From positions 2,914,001 through 2,978,000 of the forward strand of contig NC_092406.1 of the NCBI RefSeq assembly GCF_009017415.1: a DNA stretch of 64,000 bases. The letters are read 5' to 3'. Positions 34,533 to 44,632 of the stretch are shown here, piece after piece. This stretch comes from Aspergillus flavus. Taxonomy: Eukaryota; Ascomycota; Eurotiomycetes; Eurotiales; Aspergillaceae. The position numbers and the translations under genes were made by a program. Position 1 is the first letter of the stretch; each line of letters begins with the position of its first letter. The notes beneath the pieces are model-generated. The model saw nothing but the letters and a program-made list of their open reading frames with translations, did no database searches and was not told the DNA's origin.

Positions 34533-36887
34533 CTAATCTTCCTCTTCTTCGAACTCCACCTCATCTTCATCTTCCTCCTCCTCTTCGTCCTCTTCTTCAC
34601 CATCAGAGGAGGCATCCTCACCATCCTCAGCATCATCGCTTCCCTCATCCCCCTCACTGAAACCACCCATCGTCACATCTTCCTTATCAGCATCCTTCTC
34701 CTCGGCTCTCCGTTTCTCTTCTTCACGTCTCGCCTCTTCAAGAAGGGTAGCCTTCTCTTCACGCATCTTCCGCTGAGACTTAACGAATGCACCGAGCGGG
34801 GTCGATTCCCAATCGACATCTTTAAGGAAGTTCTCCACTTCCGCACGGTTGCGCGGGGTATAAGTGACGCTGCTTCTGCGCTCTTCAATCCAGCGGGCGT
34901 TGGCCTCGACCTTCTGGACCAAGAGGAGGATCATCTGGTTAATCTTGGCGTTCTTGTTTCCTCCGGAACGCGCGCTGACCTGTTTCAGCCAGCGCTTCAG
35001 GGAGACCACGATGGGGACGGAGAGTTCGGGGAAAGCGATGTGCTTGGTCCACAGGACGAAGAACTCAGAGAGGAGCTCGGCGACCTGTTCGCCGACGCCG
35101 TCTTGGTAGACGCGAGTGCGGAGGTAGGATTTCGGGGCGCGGATGGCGGTGTTGAAATCGAGTTGTTTCAAGGTGCTTGATTTCGGGGGCTTGCGCATCT
35201 CGGCGAGGTTGAGGACCTCGAGGAGGGGTGGGGCCAGTGGGATGTAGGTTCCTGTGGAGCGGGAGAGACGGAGGAGGGCGCGGGTGAGTTGGAAGCGGAG
35301 AGGGAAGTATGTTGCGGTGGGGATGAGTCGCATCGCGCCGACGGTGATCTGGACGACGGGGTAGATGAGAGGGCGCATGGCGGATTGCTTGCCGGCTTTA
35401 GCTTCGGCGAGGCCATCGCAGTGCTGTGAGAGAACGCGGGACCAGAAGTCAAGTGAGTGCACGTATTGCCAGTTGTAGATCGTCTTGTAGGACTCCTTGG
35501 AGGTGTTTGTGATGCTGCTACGGAGATGGATGGCAAGTTGGCGGATGAAGTTGAAGCCCGTGGTGTAGGACACGTTCTGGTCGATACCCCACAACTCTGC
35601 GGCGGAGTTCTTCATCAGGTTCACGCCGGCCAAAGTGTGGACGGTAGTGTTCCGGCTGCCCTTGACAACACCCTCGTAGGTGGCCTTGAGGACGGTTTCC
35701 TTCAGCCCAGCGTCTCCGATAACCATGAGACGGCGCAACAGCAGGAACCCGGTGATACGTGTGGCTTCTGTTGTGGACACATCGGCCCAGATACCGACAA
35801 TGGTTTTGATGAGAACCTTCAGGAGCTTCCTGAACTGAAGTAGGTAGGGGAGCATAGGTTCAATAGAAGAGAGTGTGAGCTTCAGTGTCTGTGCATCGGA
35901 CAAATTCGTGAGCAATTGGTGAACGGAGGAGGTATAGGACTTGATAAGAGGTGTAAGCGTCTTGAACTTCTTCGAATCCATAGACACCTTGACTTTGCCG
36001 GAGGCTGTCTCCTTGACGGGAAGATGATGCGACAGAACTCTAGGGACAGAGCCAAGGGCGGTAACAAGAACTTCATGGTATACGTCAGATTCTCTGATAG
36101 AGTATTTTTGCTCCTGGGCTTCAACGTCGTTCAGATAGGCGGCAGACCGGAAAGCGAGGACAGCCTGTCGCATTGCTCTTATCGAGTTCTGCTCTTCCAT
36201 CAACTTTTGCCATTTCTTCACCATAGCAATGGTAAGTGTGTTGTCGGGTGTCTGTTCGTCTCCCTCCTCCCGGGCAGCCTTCTTTTTCTTCTTCGCCGGT
36301 TGCTCTTCCTCCGCTTCACTCAGCTCGTCCACTTCCGCGAGATCGCCATGGTCGCCGAAGTCCAGGAGCTCGGCATCGTTCTCCTTAAGGTATTTATAGA
36401 ATTCCGGATCCTTCTCCTTCAAGGCTTCAAGCTGATCCTTGTGCGCTTCGAAATCGTCGGATCCACTGGCGTCCGAGGCAGCTTCGTCGTCCGATGGGAC
36501 ACCGTCTTCCTCTCCGCTGCTTGAAGCTGCAGAAGCTTCATCCTCGTCTTTCTGCTCTTCTGTGCGCTTGCGCTTTCCAGTCTTAGGGGTAACGTCCTTC
36601 TTCTTAGCCTTCTTAGCCTGACCGGCGTCGGCGTCCGCAATATCAAAACCGCCCGAAAAGAAGTCGTCCACATTCATTTGAGCGAAAGCATCCTGCTTCT
36701 TCGTTTCTTCTGGATGTTCGTCTGCGGAATCCTGAGCGTCGGCGCGTGCCTTAGCATTATCGGCCTTGCGTTTGTCTTTCAGATGGTTACGCTGCTTGAT
36801 TTTCGCAGCCGCCTTTCGCCGTTCGAGGACATCCTTCAAATGCTTCTTCTCGAACTTCTTGGTGGATTTCTTTTGACTTCCGGCCAT
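34533..36887 (-). CDS. noc2: Nucleolar complex protein 2 (Noc2), 60S ribosome assembly factor
   Basis: Noc2 pairs with Noc1 in the nucleolus and then with Noc3 in the nucleoplasm during pre-60S maturation and export. It is an intronless frame. I place the start at the ATG 36887 (MAGSQKKSTKKFEKKHL), six codons inside the longest frame, because the basic start matches the family and the upstream residues (MGLCDT) do not; 784 aa. The N-terminal 200 residues are alternately Lys-rich and Asp/Glu-rich (nucleolar localisation). The conserved block runs from AMVKKWQKLMEEQNSIRAMRQ through YPVVQITVGAMRLIPTATYFPLRFQ to VSLKRWLKQ and RWIEERRS. The C-terminus is a long acidic tail ending in EEEED. It diverges from the Vps28 gene across about 260 bp. 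Confidence 0.95.
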   Translation of the reverse strand: MAGSQKKSTKKFEKKHLKDVLERRKAAAKIKQRNHLKDKRKADNAKARADAQDSADEHPEETKKQDAFAQMNVDDFFSGGFDIADADAGQAKKAKKKDVTPKTGKRKRTEEQKDEDEASAASSSGEEDGVPSDDEAASDASGSDDFEAHKDQLEALKEKDPEFYKYLKENDAELLDFGDHGDLAEVDELSEAEEEQPAKKKKKAAREEGDEQTPDNTLTIAMVKKWQKLMEEQNSIRAMRQAVLAFRSAAYLNDVEAQEQKYSIRESDVYHEVLVTALGSVPRVLSHHLPVKETASGKVKVSMDSKKFKTLTPLIKSYTSSVHQLLTNLSDAQTLKLTLSSIEPMLPYLLQFRKLLKVLIKTIVGIWADVSTTEATRITGFLLLRRLMVIGDAGLKETVLKATYEGVVKGSRNTTVHTLAGVNLMKNSAAELWGIDQNVSYTTGFNFIRQLAIHLRSSITNTSKESYKTIYNWQYVHSLDFWSRVLSQHCDGLAEAKAGKQSAMRPLIYPVVQITVGAMRLIPTATYFPLRFQLTRALLRLSRSTGTYIPLAPPLLEVLNLAEMRKPPKSSTLKQLDFNTAIRAPKSYLRTRVYQDGVGEQVAELLSEFFVLWTKHIAFPELSVPIVVSLKRWLKQVSARSGGNKNAKINQMILLLVQKVEANARWIEERRSSVTYTPRNRAEVENFLKDVDWESTPLGAFVKSQRKMREEKATLLEEARREEEKRRAEEKDADKEDVTMGGFSEGDEGSDDAEDGEDASSDGEEEDEEEEEDEDEVEFEEEED

Positions 36888-37147
36888 TGTGTCGCAAAGT
36901 CCCAATCTGACCGTACAGATGGGATCAAATGTACAAAATGGGGGAAATCAATGGAAGTGAAAGATGTTTCACTAGATGGAAAGGGACTCTAGTTTTTTTT
37001 TTCTTTGGGTAAAAAATTTAGAAGACGATGCGGCAGAAAATGGCGGCGCCGATCGCCCAATTAGGCCACCGCCTTTTCTTCCCCTCCGAGTCACTTTGGT
37101 TATCGGCCGTCGCAAACTGTGTATAGAAGAAAGACCTGCAAATCGCA
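36888..37147. promoter_or_regulatory. Bidirectional promoter between noc2 and vps28
   Basis: 260 bp separate the two divergent ATGs, so both promoters must share this segment. It contains a T-run near 36993-37002 and a GC-rich patch near 37040-37070. No specific factor site could be assigned. Confidence 0.6.
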
Positions 37148-37994
37148 ATGTATGCCCAGCGCCCTTTGGCGTATGCGCCGACTCCCTACAGCTATACTCC
37201 TAACCCGGCCTTGTCTGCGTCCATCAATCTCGATGAGGTATGCTGGGGTCTAGCTTGCTTGCGGGGCAGCTGGCTAACTCCCATGCCAGGAAGTTAAACT
37301 AGCCTCCAGCTCGGCCGAGCGCGATCTGTACGAGTCGCTGGCTGAAATCTACAGCATCATAGTCACGCTTGATGGTCTCGAGAAGGCTTACATTAAGGAT
37401 GTGGTTACGGAAGCGGAGTACACAGAAACGTGTGCTCGGTTACTGAAGCAGTATAAGTCTAGTTTGGGTGACGACACTGTCGCAAACGAGTTTGTCGATC
37501 TGGAGACCTTCAAGCGAACCTGGGGGGTGTGTTGCTTCTCTTCCACCTTATACATTGACAACCGGTTCTGATCGTCTTACTTTCGCTAGTTGGAATGTCC
37601 CCGTGCTACCGAACGTCTTCGTATCGGACTTCCTGCGACCGTCGAGCAGGCCAGTCACAACGCACCAGCGGCTAATATGGGGCCGGCAGCAGGCCCTCCT
37701 GGAGGTGCTTCAGGCAGCTTGATCCTGACGGCCACGGAGAACTTCATCACTTTCCTCGATGCGTTAAAGCTGAATATGGTGTCGAAGGATGCGCTCCACC
37801 CACTGCTCTCCGAGGTGATCCAGTCCGTCAATAAGGTGACAGACGGGGACTTCGAAAACCGGGGCAAAATCATCCAGTGGCTGATCACATTGAACCAGAT
37901 GCGTGCGACAGAAGAACTGAGTGAGGATCAGGCAAGAGAGTTGTCCTTTGATATTGAACAAGCCTATCAAGGGTTCAAGTCGACATTAGGTTGA
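37148..37994 (+). CDS. vps28: ESCRT-I subunit Vps28
   Basis: Vps28 joins Vps23 and Vps37 in ESCRT-I and links it to ESCRT-II for sorting of ubiquitinated cargo into multivesicular bodies. Exons 37148-37237, 37290-37526 and 37590-37994 total 732 nt, giving 243 aa. The N-terminus MYAQRPLAYAPTPYSYTPNP is Tyr/Pro-rich. The core begins EVKLASSSAERDLYESLAEIYSII, followed by LEKAYIKD and YTETCARLLKQYKS. The C-terminal four-helix domain includes TENFITFLDALKLNMVSKDALHPLL and ends LSFDIEQAYQGFKSTL. Between them is a linker, AANMGPAAGPPGGASGS. The first exon is only 30 codons. Confidence 0.96.
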
Positions 37995-38399
37995 ATTTGA
38001 CATGTCATAATGCTTCAAACAGCAGTTAGGGTTGGAATCGGCGAAAGGCGTCTATGGTTGATCTTGAATAAATGTAGCTATATTAATCCAAGTTCAGATT
38101 TCTTTTCATCCTAAAATTAAAAGAACCTCTATCGAGTCGGATTCGAATTACTTAAGGATTAGGCACTGTTCTGAATTCTTATCTTTGGGTCCGGAGCGGA
38201 TCCGACCCGCGGAACATCGTGGCCCGGCCTTGCCTTTTCGGGCAATCACGACTTTTTTTTTTGTGTTTCGGGATCAGAAAACCGCCCACCAGTGTTTTGC
38301 CACAGGTAAGGCAAATATAAGAGGAGAAAGGCTCTCCTCCCCTTTTGTATTGGTCTAGACCGGCCATACTCAAAACCCAATTACCATCAGACCGCTACA
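37995..38399. other. Intergenic region
   Basis: About 405 bp between the Vps28 stop and the methyltransferase start. A 64-codon minus-strand frame at 38179-38373 is judged noise. The rest is 3' UTR and promoter sequence. Confidence 0.5.
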
Positions 38400-39568
38400 A
38401 TGATCAGCGCGGACCCCGACGAGCCTCTCCACGGTATGTGTCCCCAGTTTCCCCGAATTGATAGGAAACGATAGTGGATTGATAAGCGTCTCAGTGTTCG
38501 ACCTGCCTCAAATCCACACTAAACCTTCTGGCACCGAACTTTTACGAGCTCTTGACATCTTAGCGATCAAACCAAAGAGTTTTGCTTCAAGTGGCCATGA
38601 AGCGGTGAAGGCTCCAACTGTCTACCCGACCGGAGTACCGCGCTATTTGACGTCTATCATCTCGAGTCCCCTATCATGGCTAGATACCGATGAGCTTCGG
38701 GAAGCTGTCTGGGATGCTGCTGCTGCTCGACTCAGCGAACGCTCTGGGCGATCCGGTACGAGAAATATAAATGTAGTTGACTGTCTCCAGGAGTTCCGTA
38801 TGTCTAACTTGGGGGCCAATAGCAATGCCTGCCATGACCCGTGTCTTCACGATTCCCAGTCCAACGGGCGAAGAGCTGACTTTGACTCTGCACGAACCAT
38901 CCTTAACTGCCGACAACCTAGGAATGAAAACCTGGGTATCCTCATACCTTCTCTCCCAACGTCTCCACTCTCTCCTCGAATCAACCCCACAACTCGTCCC
39001 ATCTGAGACGACCACCCCTACCCCGAAGACAGATCGCACACTCCGAGCCCTAGAGCTAGGCGCAGGAACAGGTCTCGTGGGACTTTCGTTTGCGGCTATC
39101 CGCGGACAGTCGGCTTCAATTCATCTCACAGACCTCCCCGATATTGTTCCTAATCTTGCCCACAATGCCGCTCTGAATGTGGAGCTGCTTACCAACACGG
39201 CCGCGACTGTTACGACTGGCGTGCTGGACTGGTCCATTGCTCCCGAGCCTCTTCCCACCCAAGAGGAACAATATGACCTGATCCTGGCCGCCGACCCTCT
39301 GTACTCCCCCAAGCATCCCAAATGGCTTGTAGAGACTATCGGGCACTGGTTGAGCCGCGGCCTTAATGCACGCGTGGTGACCGAAATGCCCCTGCGAGAT
39401 GCATACTTGCCGCAAGTACAAGAGTTTCGTGAGCGCATGGGACAGCTTGGTCTGAAGGCGGTTTATGAGGGAGAGGAGGTAGGGTACGATGACTGGGAAT
39501 CGGCAGATGGAGGAGCGCTAGCAGTTCGATGCTGGTGGTCCGTTTGGGGGTGGAGCGAGAAGCTCTAG
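38400..39568 (+). CDS. SAM-dependent protein-lysine methyltransferase, EFM2/Rrg1-like
   Basis: Seven-beta-strand methyltransferase of the METTL21-like group. Yeast Efm2 methylates elongation factors, and fungal homologues are often annotated as glucose-inducible Rrg1. Exons 38400-38433, 38495-38755 and 38823-39568 total 1041 nt, giving 346 aa. The second intron uses a TCTAAC branch site and its acceptor restores AMPAMTRVFTIP. Visible motifs: an N-terminal helical region (VFDLPQIHTKPSGTELLRAL), then LGMKTWVSSYLLSQRL, the SAM-binding motif I ALELGAGTGLVGLS near 190-203, the acidic motif II LTDLP, and the substrate-pocket motif DLILAADPLY. No signal or membrane segment is seen, so the protein is cytosolic. 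The substrate is inferred from family only. Confidence 0.88.
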
Positions 39569-40124
39569 CCTGTCGCGACTCACAATCCCATTGGTCTGGT
39601 CTGTCAGATCATATCAACTGCACTAGAACGATGTCACGAAAATCCACGATCAACGAGCGATGATAGAGAATAGATAGATTACATAGATGTCCCTGCGCAG
39701 CGATCGGTCGGCTCATCGTTAGTATAGAACATTACATGAGAGCTTGAAATGCACCGTCTATATTGTTATCAAATTAACATGGTAATTTGCCAATAGGACA
39801 ATGATAGCGATATGGTACCATCCGATTGGAATCTTGTCATTTACTGTTGAGTTCCACGGATGTAACTTTTGAGCCAACCACCACTGCCCGCTCACGTGCC
39901 CAGACCTATGACGGCATTGTGTTCCTGACCATTATCACAATCAACTATTTAGATCGCCACAGATCTGTATTACCATTTCTTTTTCTACCTGTACATATTA
40001 TACTATTTCAAATGTAAATATTTTGATTATTTATATATAACCACCAAGACCTCCAACTTGAAACAAACCCCAAAACACTAATATCCCATATCAACATCTA
40101 CCCCAACAGTCAACACCCACCAAA
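39569..40124. other. AT-rich intergenic region
   Basis: About 555 bp. It ends in an A/C-rich, T-poor stretch just before the next ATG, as often seen at fungal transcription starts. No gene. Confidence 0.5.
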
Positions 40125-40883
40125 ATGGTCATCGGCCTATTAACAATAGCCGCAATTCCCACCGTAACAGGTGTCGCCCTAGGCGTAAGCGAACAGCGCA
40201 AAGCAAACGAGCGCAAAAACGACGAGAGACGCATGGCCAAATTCCTCATCGACGTCGAAACCAACGGAGAGACACAAGAAGACAGCGAAGTATGCGGGAA
40301 GCGGTTCGTATTAAGGAATAACAAGGTATGTGGCGCGGCCCATCACTGCGCTTGTCGCGCGCGCATATGGCTGATCTGGAAATCACGTTTCGGGTAGGTT
40401 TATCTCGATGATCCGAATCCTTTGAATCGGAAGCTTCCGTCGCATACGGTCACTTCGTTTTACATTGAGTATCCGGAGCTTGAGGAGACAAAGCATTTGA
40501 AGCGGGGGTTGGGGCTTGTTACTACGATTTCGGATAATCCGCCTATGCTGGGGTGGATTTATGTGGATAAGGATACGCATGAGTTGAAGTATGGGAATCG
40601 CACGGCGAGTGTTGAGCATGTTGTTGGGCCGTGGGATTGGACGGAGGATGAGACGACTATAACGCTGGAGGAGAGTCCGGATTTTTATGCGGTGCAGGAG
40701 GAGGATGGGGACTGGGCGGTTTATTTTGATCGCGACGGGGATGAGTTGGAGTATGTTTTGGAGGAACAGGACAAATTGGATAATGCGTTCGCGCCTATTG
40801 CTTTGAAACGGAAGTTGATTGAGCAGCTTTTACAACAAGCCCAAGCTCAAGCTCAGCAAACTAAGAAAAATGATAATTCGTGA
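40125..40883 (+). CDS. Conserved fungal protein of unknown function
   Basis: Exons 40125-40325 and 40398-40883 around a 72-nt intron give 687 nt, or 228 aa. The first 20 residues (MVIGLLTIAAIPTVTGVALG) are hydrophobic and could be a signal anchor. A Lys/Arg/Glu-rich segment follows (SEQRKANERKNDERRMAKFL). The rest is acidic, with an aromatic-rich core: GLVTTISDNPPMLGWIYVDKDTHELKYG, then VVGPWDWTEDETTITL and WAVYFDRDGDEL, and a C-terminal Gln-rich tail. I recall similar small proteins in other Eurotiales but no function. The stop lies 73 bp from the convergent Rok1 stop. Confidence 0.85.
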
Positions 40884-40956
40884 TTTGGTATCCATTGTTG
40901 GGAAGGGGAATCGTAATTTCATTTTTTGTACAGAGTATTATTTTGGCCCGTCTTTT

Positions 40957-43134
40957 TTACTCTTGGATGCCACCCCAGCCGTCGTCGCCGCTATCAGGCT
41001 CCGCACCTGATGGTCCTTGGAGCTTCCTGTTACGGCTCGCTGCGATGGCGCCCTTCTTCTTGTTTTCCATGCGTCGCTCGAAGCCGCTCTTCGTACTGAT
41101 TCTTGTCTTCCGCTGCTGCTTGTCATCTGCCACGCTCTTGAGGTTCGTCTGTCTGGCTCTGACGCCGTGTTTCTTCAACTCTTTCTTGTCCTTCTTGCTG
41201 AGATCGGGGAGAGAGTCCAGAAGCCATTTTTGCACTGACTTCTCGCCCTCCGTTCCTCGTAGCTTCTCACTGACATCGATAACGTTTGCAATACTCTTGA
41301 CGTAAGGGATGTCTTCCTTCGTGTAGTATGTCACTGCGACACCACCTTCACGACCAGCCCGGCCCGTACGTCCAACTCGGTGAACATAGACAGCCGCCGA
41401 GTTCGGAATATCGTAGTTGACAACACCGTTGATTCCGCGGAAGTCGATACCGCGAGCCAAAAGATCAGTTGTAACGAGAATCCAGATCTCGCCCTTGCGG
41501 AAGTTCTTCATAATCTCAGAGCGCTGGCCGTCCGAGAGATCGGAGTGGAGGACAGCGATACGCGATGAGCCACCAGCTTCGGGAGGAATGTCGTAGCGCA
41601 GTTCTGAATGGAGTGCCACGGCTCGAGGAATAGTCTGTGTAAAGATCAAGAACGGCGGACGAAGGCGAATATCCGATGCTGCTGCCGCAGCCGGATGGAG
41701 CAGTTGTCTTAGACCGAGTAGCTTTCCTTGTTCCGTTGCAGCGTAGACCAGCTTATGCTGGATGTTGGGAATGGCGGAGTCCTTCAATCCAACGACGAGG
41801 CGATATAATGGGTAAGACTTTGTGAGACTTGAAGCATCCTTGCGCTCCTTGATTGTTGATTTGGCGAGATCTTCGATGCTCGAGCCCATGGTAGCTGACC
41901 ATAGACTTGCTCGAAGCTCGGGGTGTGTGCAGGCGCGCCAGATATCAAGAGTCTGCTCACGGAACAAAGGATCCAAGAGAACATCTGCCTCATCAAGGAC
42001 AATATTCCTCACTAAGGGCAACGTAGCCATGGGCTTGGTTTTGTTTGCAGAGAGTGCATTGACCAGTTGTAGAGGAGTCGTCACGAGAATATCGCTCTTA
42101 GTGACAGGGGCCTTGCCCTTGCTTTTCTTCTCGGTAGTCTTTTCGTCGTCCTCCGACTCAGAAGATTCGGAACTGCCCTCGTCCAAAACATCCTCATCGT
42201 CGTCCTCACGCTCCACGACCTGCATACCCTTCTTCATTAACGTGATCTTAACACCAGTCCCCGAGACCAACTTTCTCCCTTCGTTGACAATCTGACTGGC
42301 TAGCTCCTTAGTCGGCGCAACAACGACCGCAAAAATGCCTCGTTTTTCTTGTTGCTCATGGTGATGGCGCACAATCTTATTGATAACCGGAATCAAGAAC
42401 GAAAGAGTCTTTCCACTTCCCGTTGGCGCAACAACCAGAAGATCCGGCTCAACCGGCTCTTCCGTCTTCGACTGGCCAATCGTCCGGTCACCCAGCAACA
42501 AAGGCAGAGTTCCCAGCTGCACTTCCGTAGGTACCGTAAAGCCCTGTTCGGCGATGTTTTCCGCCAAACGGCGCGAGATCTTGTACTGTGTGCGCAACTC
42601 CTTGAAAGAAACAAGAGGCCGCGGGAATAACCGCCGAGCCTTCTTCTGCTCTTTCTTAGTGAGTGTCTGAGCAGGCTCTTCTTTCTGCTTTCTCTTCTTC
42701 TTTTTCTTCTTCGGTTCTTCTTCGCCCTGCGCCTGCACAGGTTGGATTTCCTCAAGCTCGCGCATATCCGTCACTTTGATCTTGTGAGAATTCAAGATCG
42801 TTCTGCGCTGCACTTCATCCATCTCATCTTCGTCTTCCGAGCCAGAGCCCCGTTCCTCATCCGATGGCGCCTCTTCGGCCTTCACAACCTTCTTCGAAGA
42901 TCCTTTATTAGAGCTGAAGAAGTCCAGATTCGGTTCGCGTTCCTCCGGCTCATCCGCCGCAGAACCCCTCTTTCTTTTCTTGCCATTCTTCTGTTCTTCA
43001 AGGAGCTTCTCAGCTTCGGAATTACGAAACAGCTGCGGGTTCTCCGCCTTGCCCGTCGAGGGAAGTGATGCTGAAGACGAGCTAGGACCAGTCTTGAATT
43101 TGGTCGATCTGGTCAACAGCTTGAAAGCATCCAT
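40957..43134 (-). CDS. rok1: DEAD-box ATP-dependent RNA helicase Rok1 (DDX52-like), 18S rRNA processing
   Basis: Rok1 works with Rrp5 in the small-subunit processome, releasing snR30 and related snoRNAs. It is an intronless 725-codon frame. The N-terminus [16 protein letters not shown] is characteristic of Rok1, followed by basic and acidic low-complexity stretches (nucleolar). Helicase motifs in order: Q motif region [14 protein letters not shown], motif I APTGSGKT near residue 240, DEAD near 381, SAT near 413, [11 protein letters not shown], and motif [12 protein letters not shown] near 585. The C-terminus is Lys/Arg-rich ([20 protein letters not shown]). An insertion between motifs I and II is acidic ([20 protein letters not shown]). 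Together with Noc2 it makes two ribosome biogenesis genes within 9 kb, though nothing shows coregulation. Confidence 0.95.
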   Translation of the reverse strand: MDAFKLLTRSTKFKTGPSSSSASLPSTGKAENPQLFRNSEAEKLLEEQKNGKKRKRGSAADEPEEREPNLDFFSSNKGSSKKVVKAEEAPSDEERGSGSEDEDEMDEVQRRTILNSHKIKVTDMRELEEIQPVQAQGEEEPKKKKKKRKQKEEPAQTLTKKEQKKARRLFPRPLVSFKELRTQYKISRRLAENIAEQGFTVPTEVQLGTLPLLLGDRTIGQSKTEEPVEPDLLVVAPTGSGKTLSFLIPVINKIVRHHHEQQEKRGIFAVVVAPTKELASQIVNEGRKLVSGTGVKITLMKKGMQVVEREDDDEDVLDEGSSESSESEDDEKTTEKKSKGKAPVTKSDILVTTPLQLVNALSANKTKPMATLPLVRNIVLDEADVLLDPLFREQTLDIWRACTHPELRASLWSATMGSSIEDLAKSTIKERKDASSLTKSYPLYRLVVGLKDSAIPNIQHKLVYAATEQGKLLGLRQLLHPAAAAASDIRLRPPFLIFTQTIPRAVALHSELRYDIPPEAGGSSRIAVLHSDLSDGQRSEIMKNFRKGEIWILVTTDLLARGIDFRGINGVVNYDIPNSAAVYVHRVGRTGRAGREGGVAVTYYTKEDIPYVKSIANVIDVSEKLRGTEGEKSVQKWLLDSLPDLSKKDKKELKKHGVRARQTNLKSVADDKQQRKTRISTKSGFERRMENKKKGAIAASRNRKLQGPSGAEPDSGDDGWGGIQE

Positions 43135-43800
43135 CGCTGTGAGCTATATCGCGCCCGTGCGAAGAAAAAGATACTATGTGAATAGCTGCGACGGGTTTAC
43201 AGGTTATAAAGGAGTGGTGGTGGTTGGATACACGGTATAAAAAAAAAGTTGGAAAGCAGAAATTCTTTCCCGCACGGGCCAATCAGCGTTGTGTTTCTCC
43301 ATCTGTTACGGTACCGTACCTTAAACATGGACTCCACAAAAAAGCTGCTAGCATTTAATTGATTTGATTCCACGGCCCGTTCTAGAAATTTCACTATGAA
43401 TGCTGCCCTTGATTAGTAGCTGTTTTTCTTTTAGGTCATATTGCATTGTTAGAGGTATGTAAGTGTTACACCCTTGGCATTAATGCTACGTAGCTATAAG
43501 CAGTACCAAGATATAGTAACGAATGATCAATTCAAACGCACATCTAGCACATAAATGACGAACATCTCTATACGACTTCCACTTTTGACACAGGTAGAAT
43601 AGGAAAAGAACCAAAACAACAATTGGCATGTGTATCACTCCTGGATTAAAGCATCCAAAGGAAAAGAGGGGATCCTCCAAAAGTGGGTGATTTACCTCAG
43701 ACAACAGTTAAATTCCATCGTCTATCATACAATAGTACAGAACGCAGTGATAAAAGGAAATATAAAAAAGACAGGCCATGCATTAGTGCTTGCGGGTGAT
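43135..43800. other. Intergenic region
   Basis: About 665 bp between the Rok1 start and the Atp20 stop. It contains a GGTACCGTACC-type inverted motif near 43311-43320. No gene. Confidence 0.5.
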
Positions 43801-44632
43801 CTAGTGGTCTCCGTGGTGCTCAGGGTGGCCCCTGTAGCCGACAATGTTCATTCTACCGATCATCTCACCAACGGTAAAGAATCCGATAACCTCCGCGAGA
43901 GTAACACCGGCCAGGGCGAGTTCCTTAGGGCTGGCATTGCGGACACGGGCGGCGATGTCTCCGGGAGAGACGAAGTTGGCGTTCTTAAGGGCGGCAGGGC
44001 TGCGGAAAGCGTTGATCAGAGGCTGGTAGAAGGACTGGAAGGTAGCCAGGTTGCTGCGGGATGTTAGTCAATGTCGGGTACTTTTATCGGTCACATGGAA
44101 GCGCTTACGGAGGAGTCATGTTCTGTCCACGGAAAACGAGCTTGGCGAGTTCAAGGCCGACCTTTCCGTAGTAGAGGGTAGGGGGTATCATAGCTGTTTC
44201 ATCCCAGTATATTGTTAGCGATGCTGGTACACATATCGGCGGAGGTTGAGACGGCTGGTGCGCCCCCAAACGCAGGGGTCGTGGTAACAATGGCGATGCT
44301 GACCACGGCTCCCACTGGTAGCAGGAAGGAGCGAGACTTCACGAAACCAAAACATCGGAGATCTTCTTACAATCGACGAAAGCGATGACTTTTCCGGTCC
44401 TTCCACCAACCTTCCTCAGAGCACTGCCGACGCCCTGGGCGGCATTCGAAAGAGCGGGACCAGCGGTGGATGTGACACGAGAGAGACCTCCAGATGCCTT
44501 GGAGGCAGCAGAGGATGCAGCCTCGCCAGCCTTCTGAGCAGACTCCGGGGTGGAGGAGGCGTATCTGACAGCGGTCCTCCGGGTCAGGAACTGCGATTGC
44601 CGAAGAACGGCACGGGACGCGGTAGCGGGCAT
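43801..44632 (-). CDS. atp20: Mitochondrial F1Fo ATP synthase subunit g
   Basis: Subunit g is a small inner-membrane protein that, with subunit e, drives ATP synthase dimerisation and cristae shape. Exons 44371-44632, 44109-44193 and 43801-44053 total exactly 600 nt, giving 199 aa. The N-terminus MPATASRAVLRQSQFLTRR is a typical mitochondrial presequence, followed by an Ala/Ser-rich linker. The conserved core is PTLYYGKVGLELAKLVFRGQ (split by introns), NLATFQSFYQPLINAFR, and the membrane helix LALAGVTLAEVIGFFTVGEMIGRMN containing the GxxxG-like spacing used for dimer contacts. The C-terminus YRGHPEHHGDH is His-rich. The 177-nt intron is longer than its neighbours. Confidence 0.95.

Noticed and set aside
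38179..38373. 64-codon minus-strand ORF with CxxC and Lys-rich segment between vps28 and the methyltransferase
   Set aside because: The Cys/Lys pattern does not fit a known zinc finger and a poly-T run falls inside it; most likely chance.
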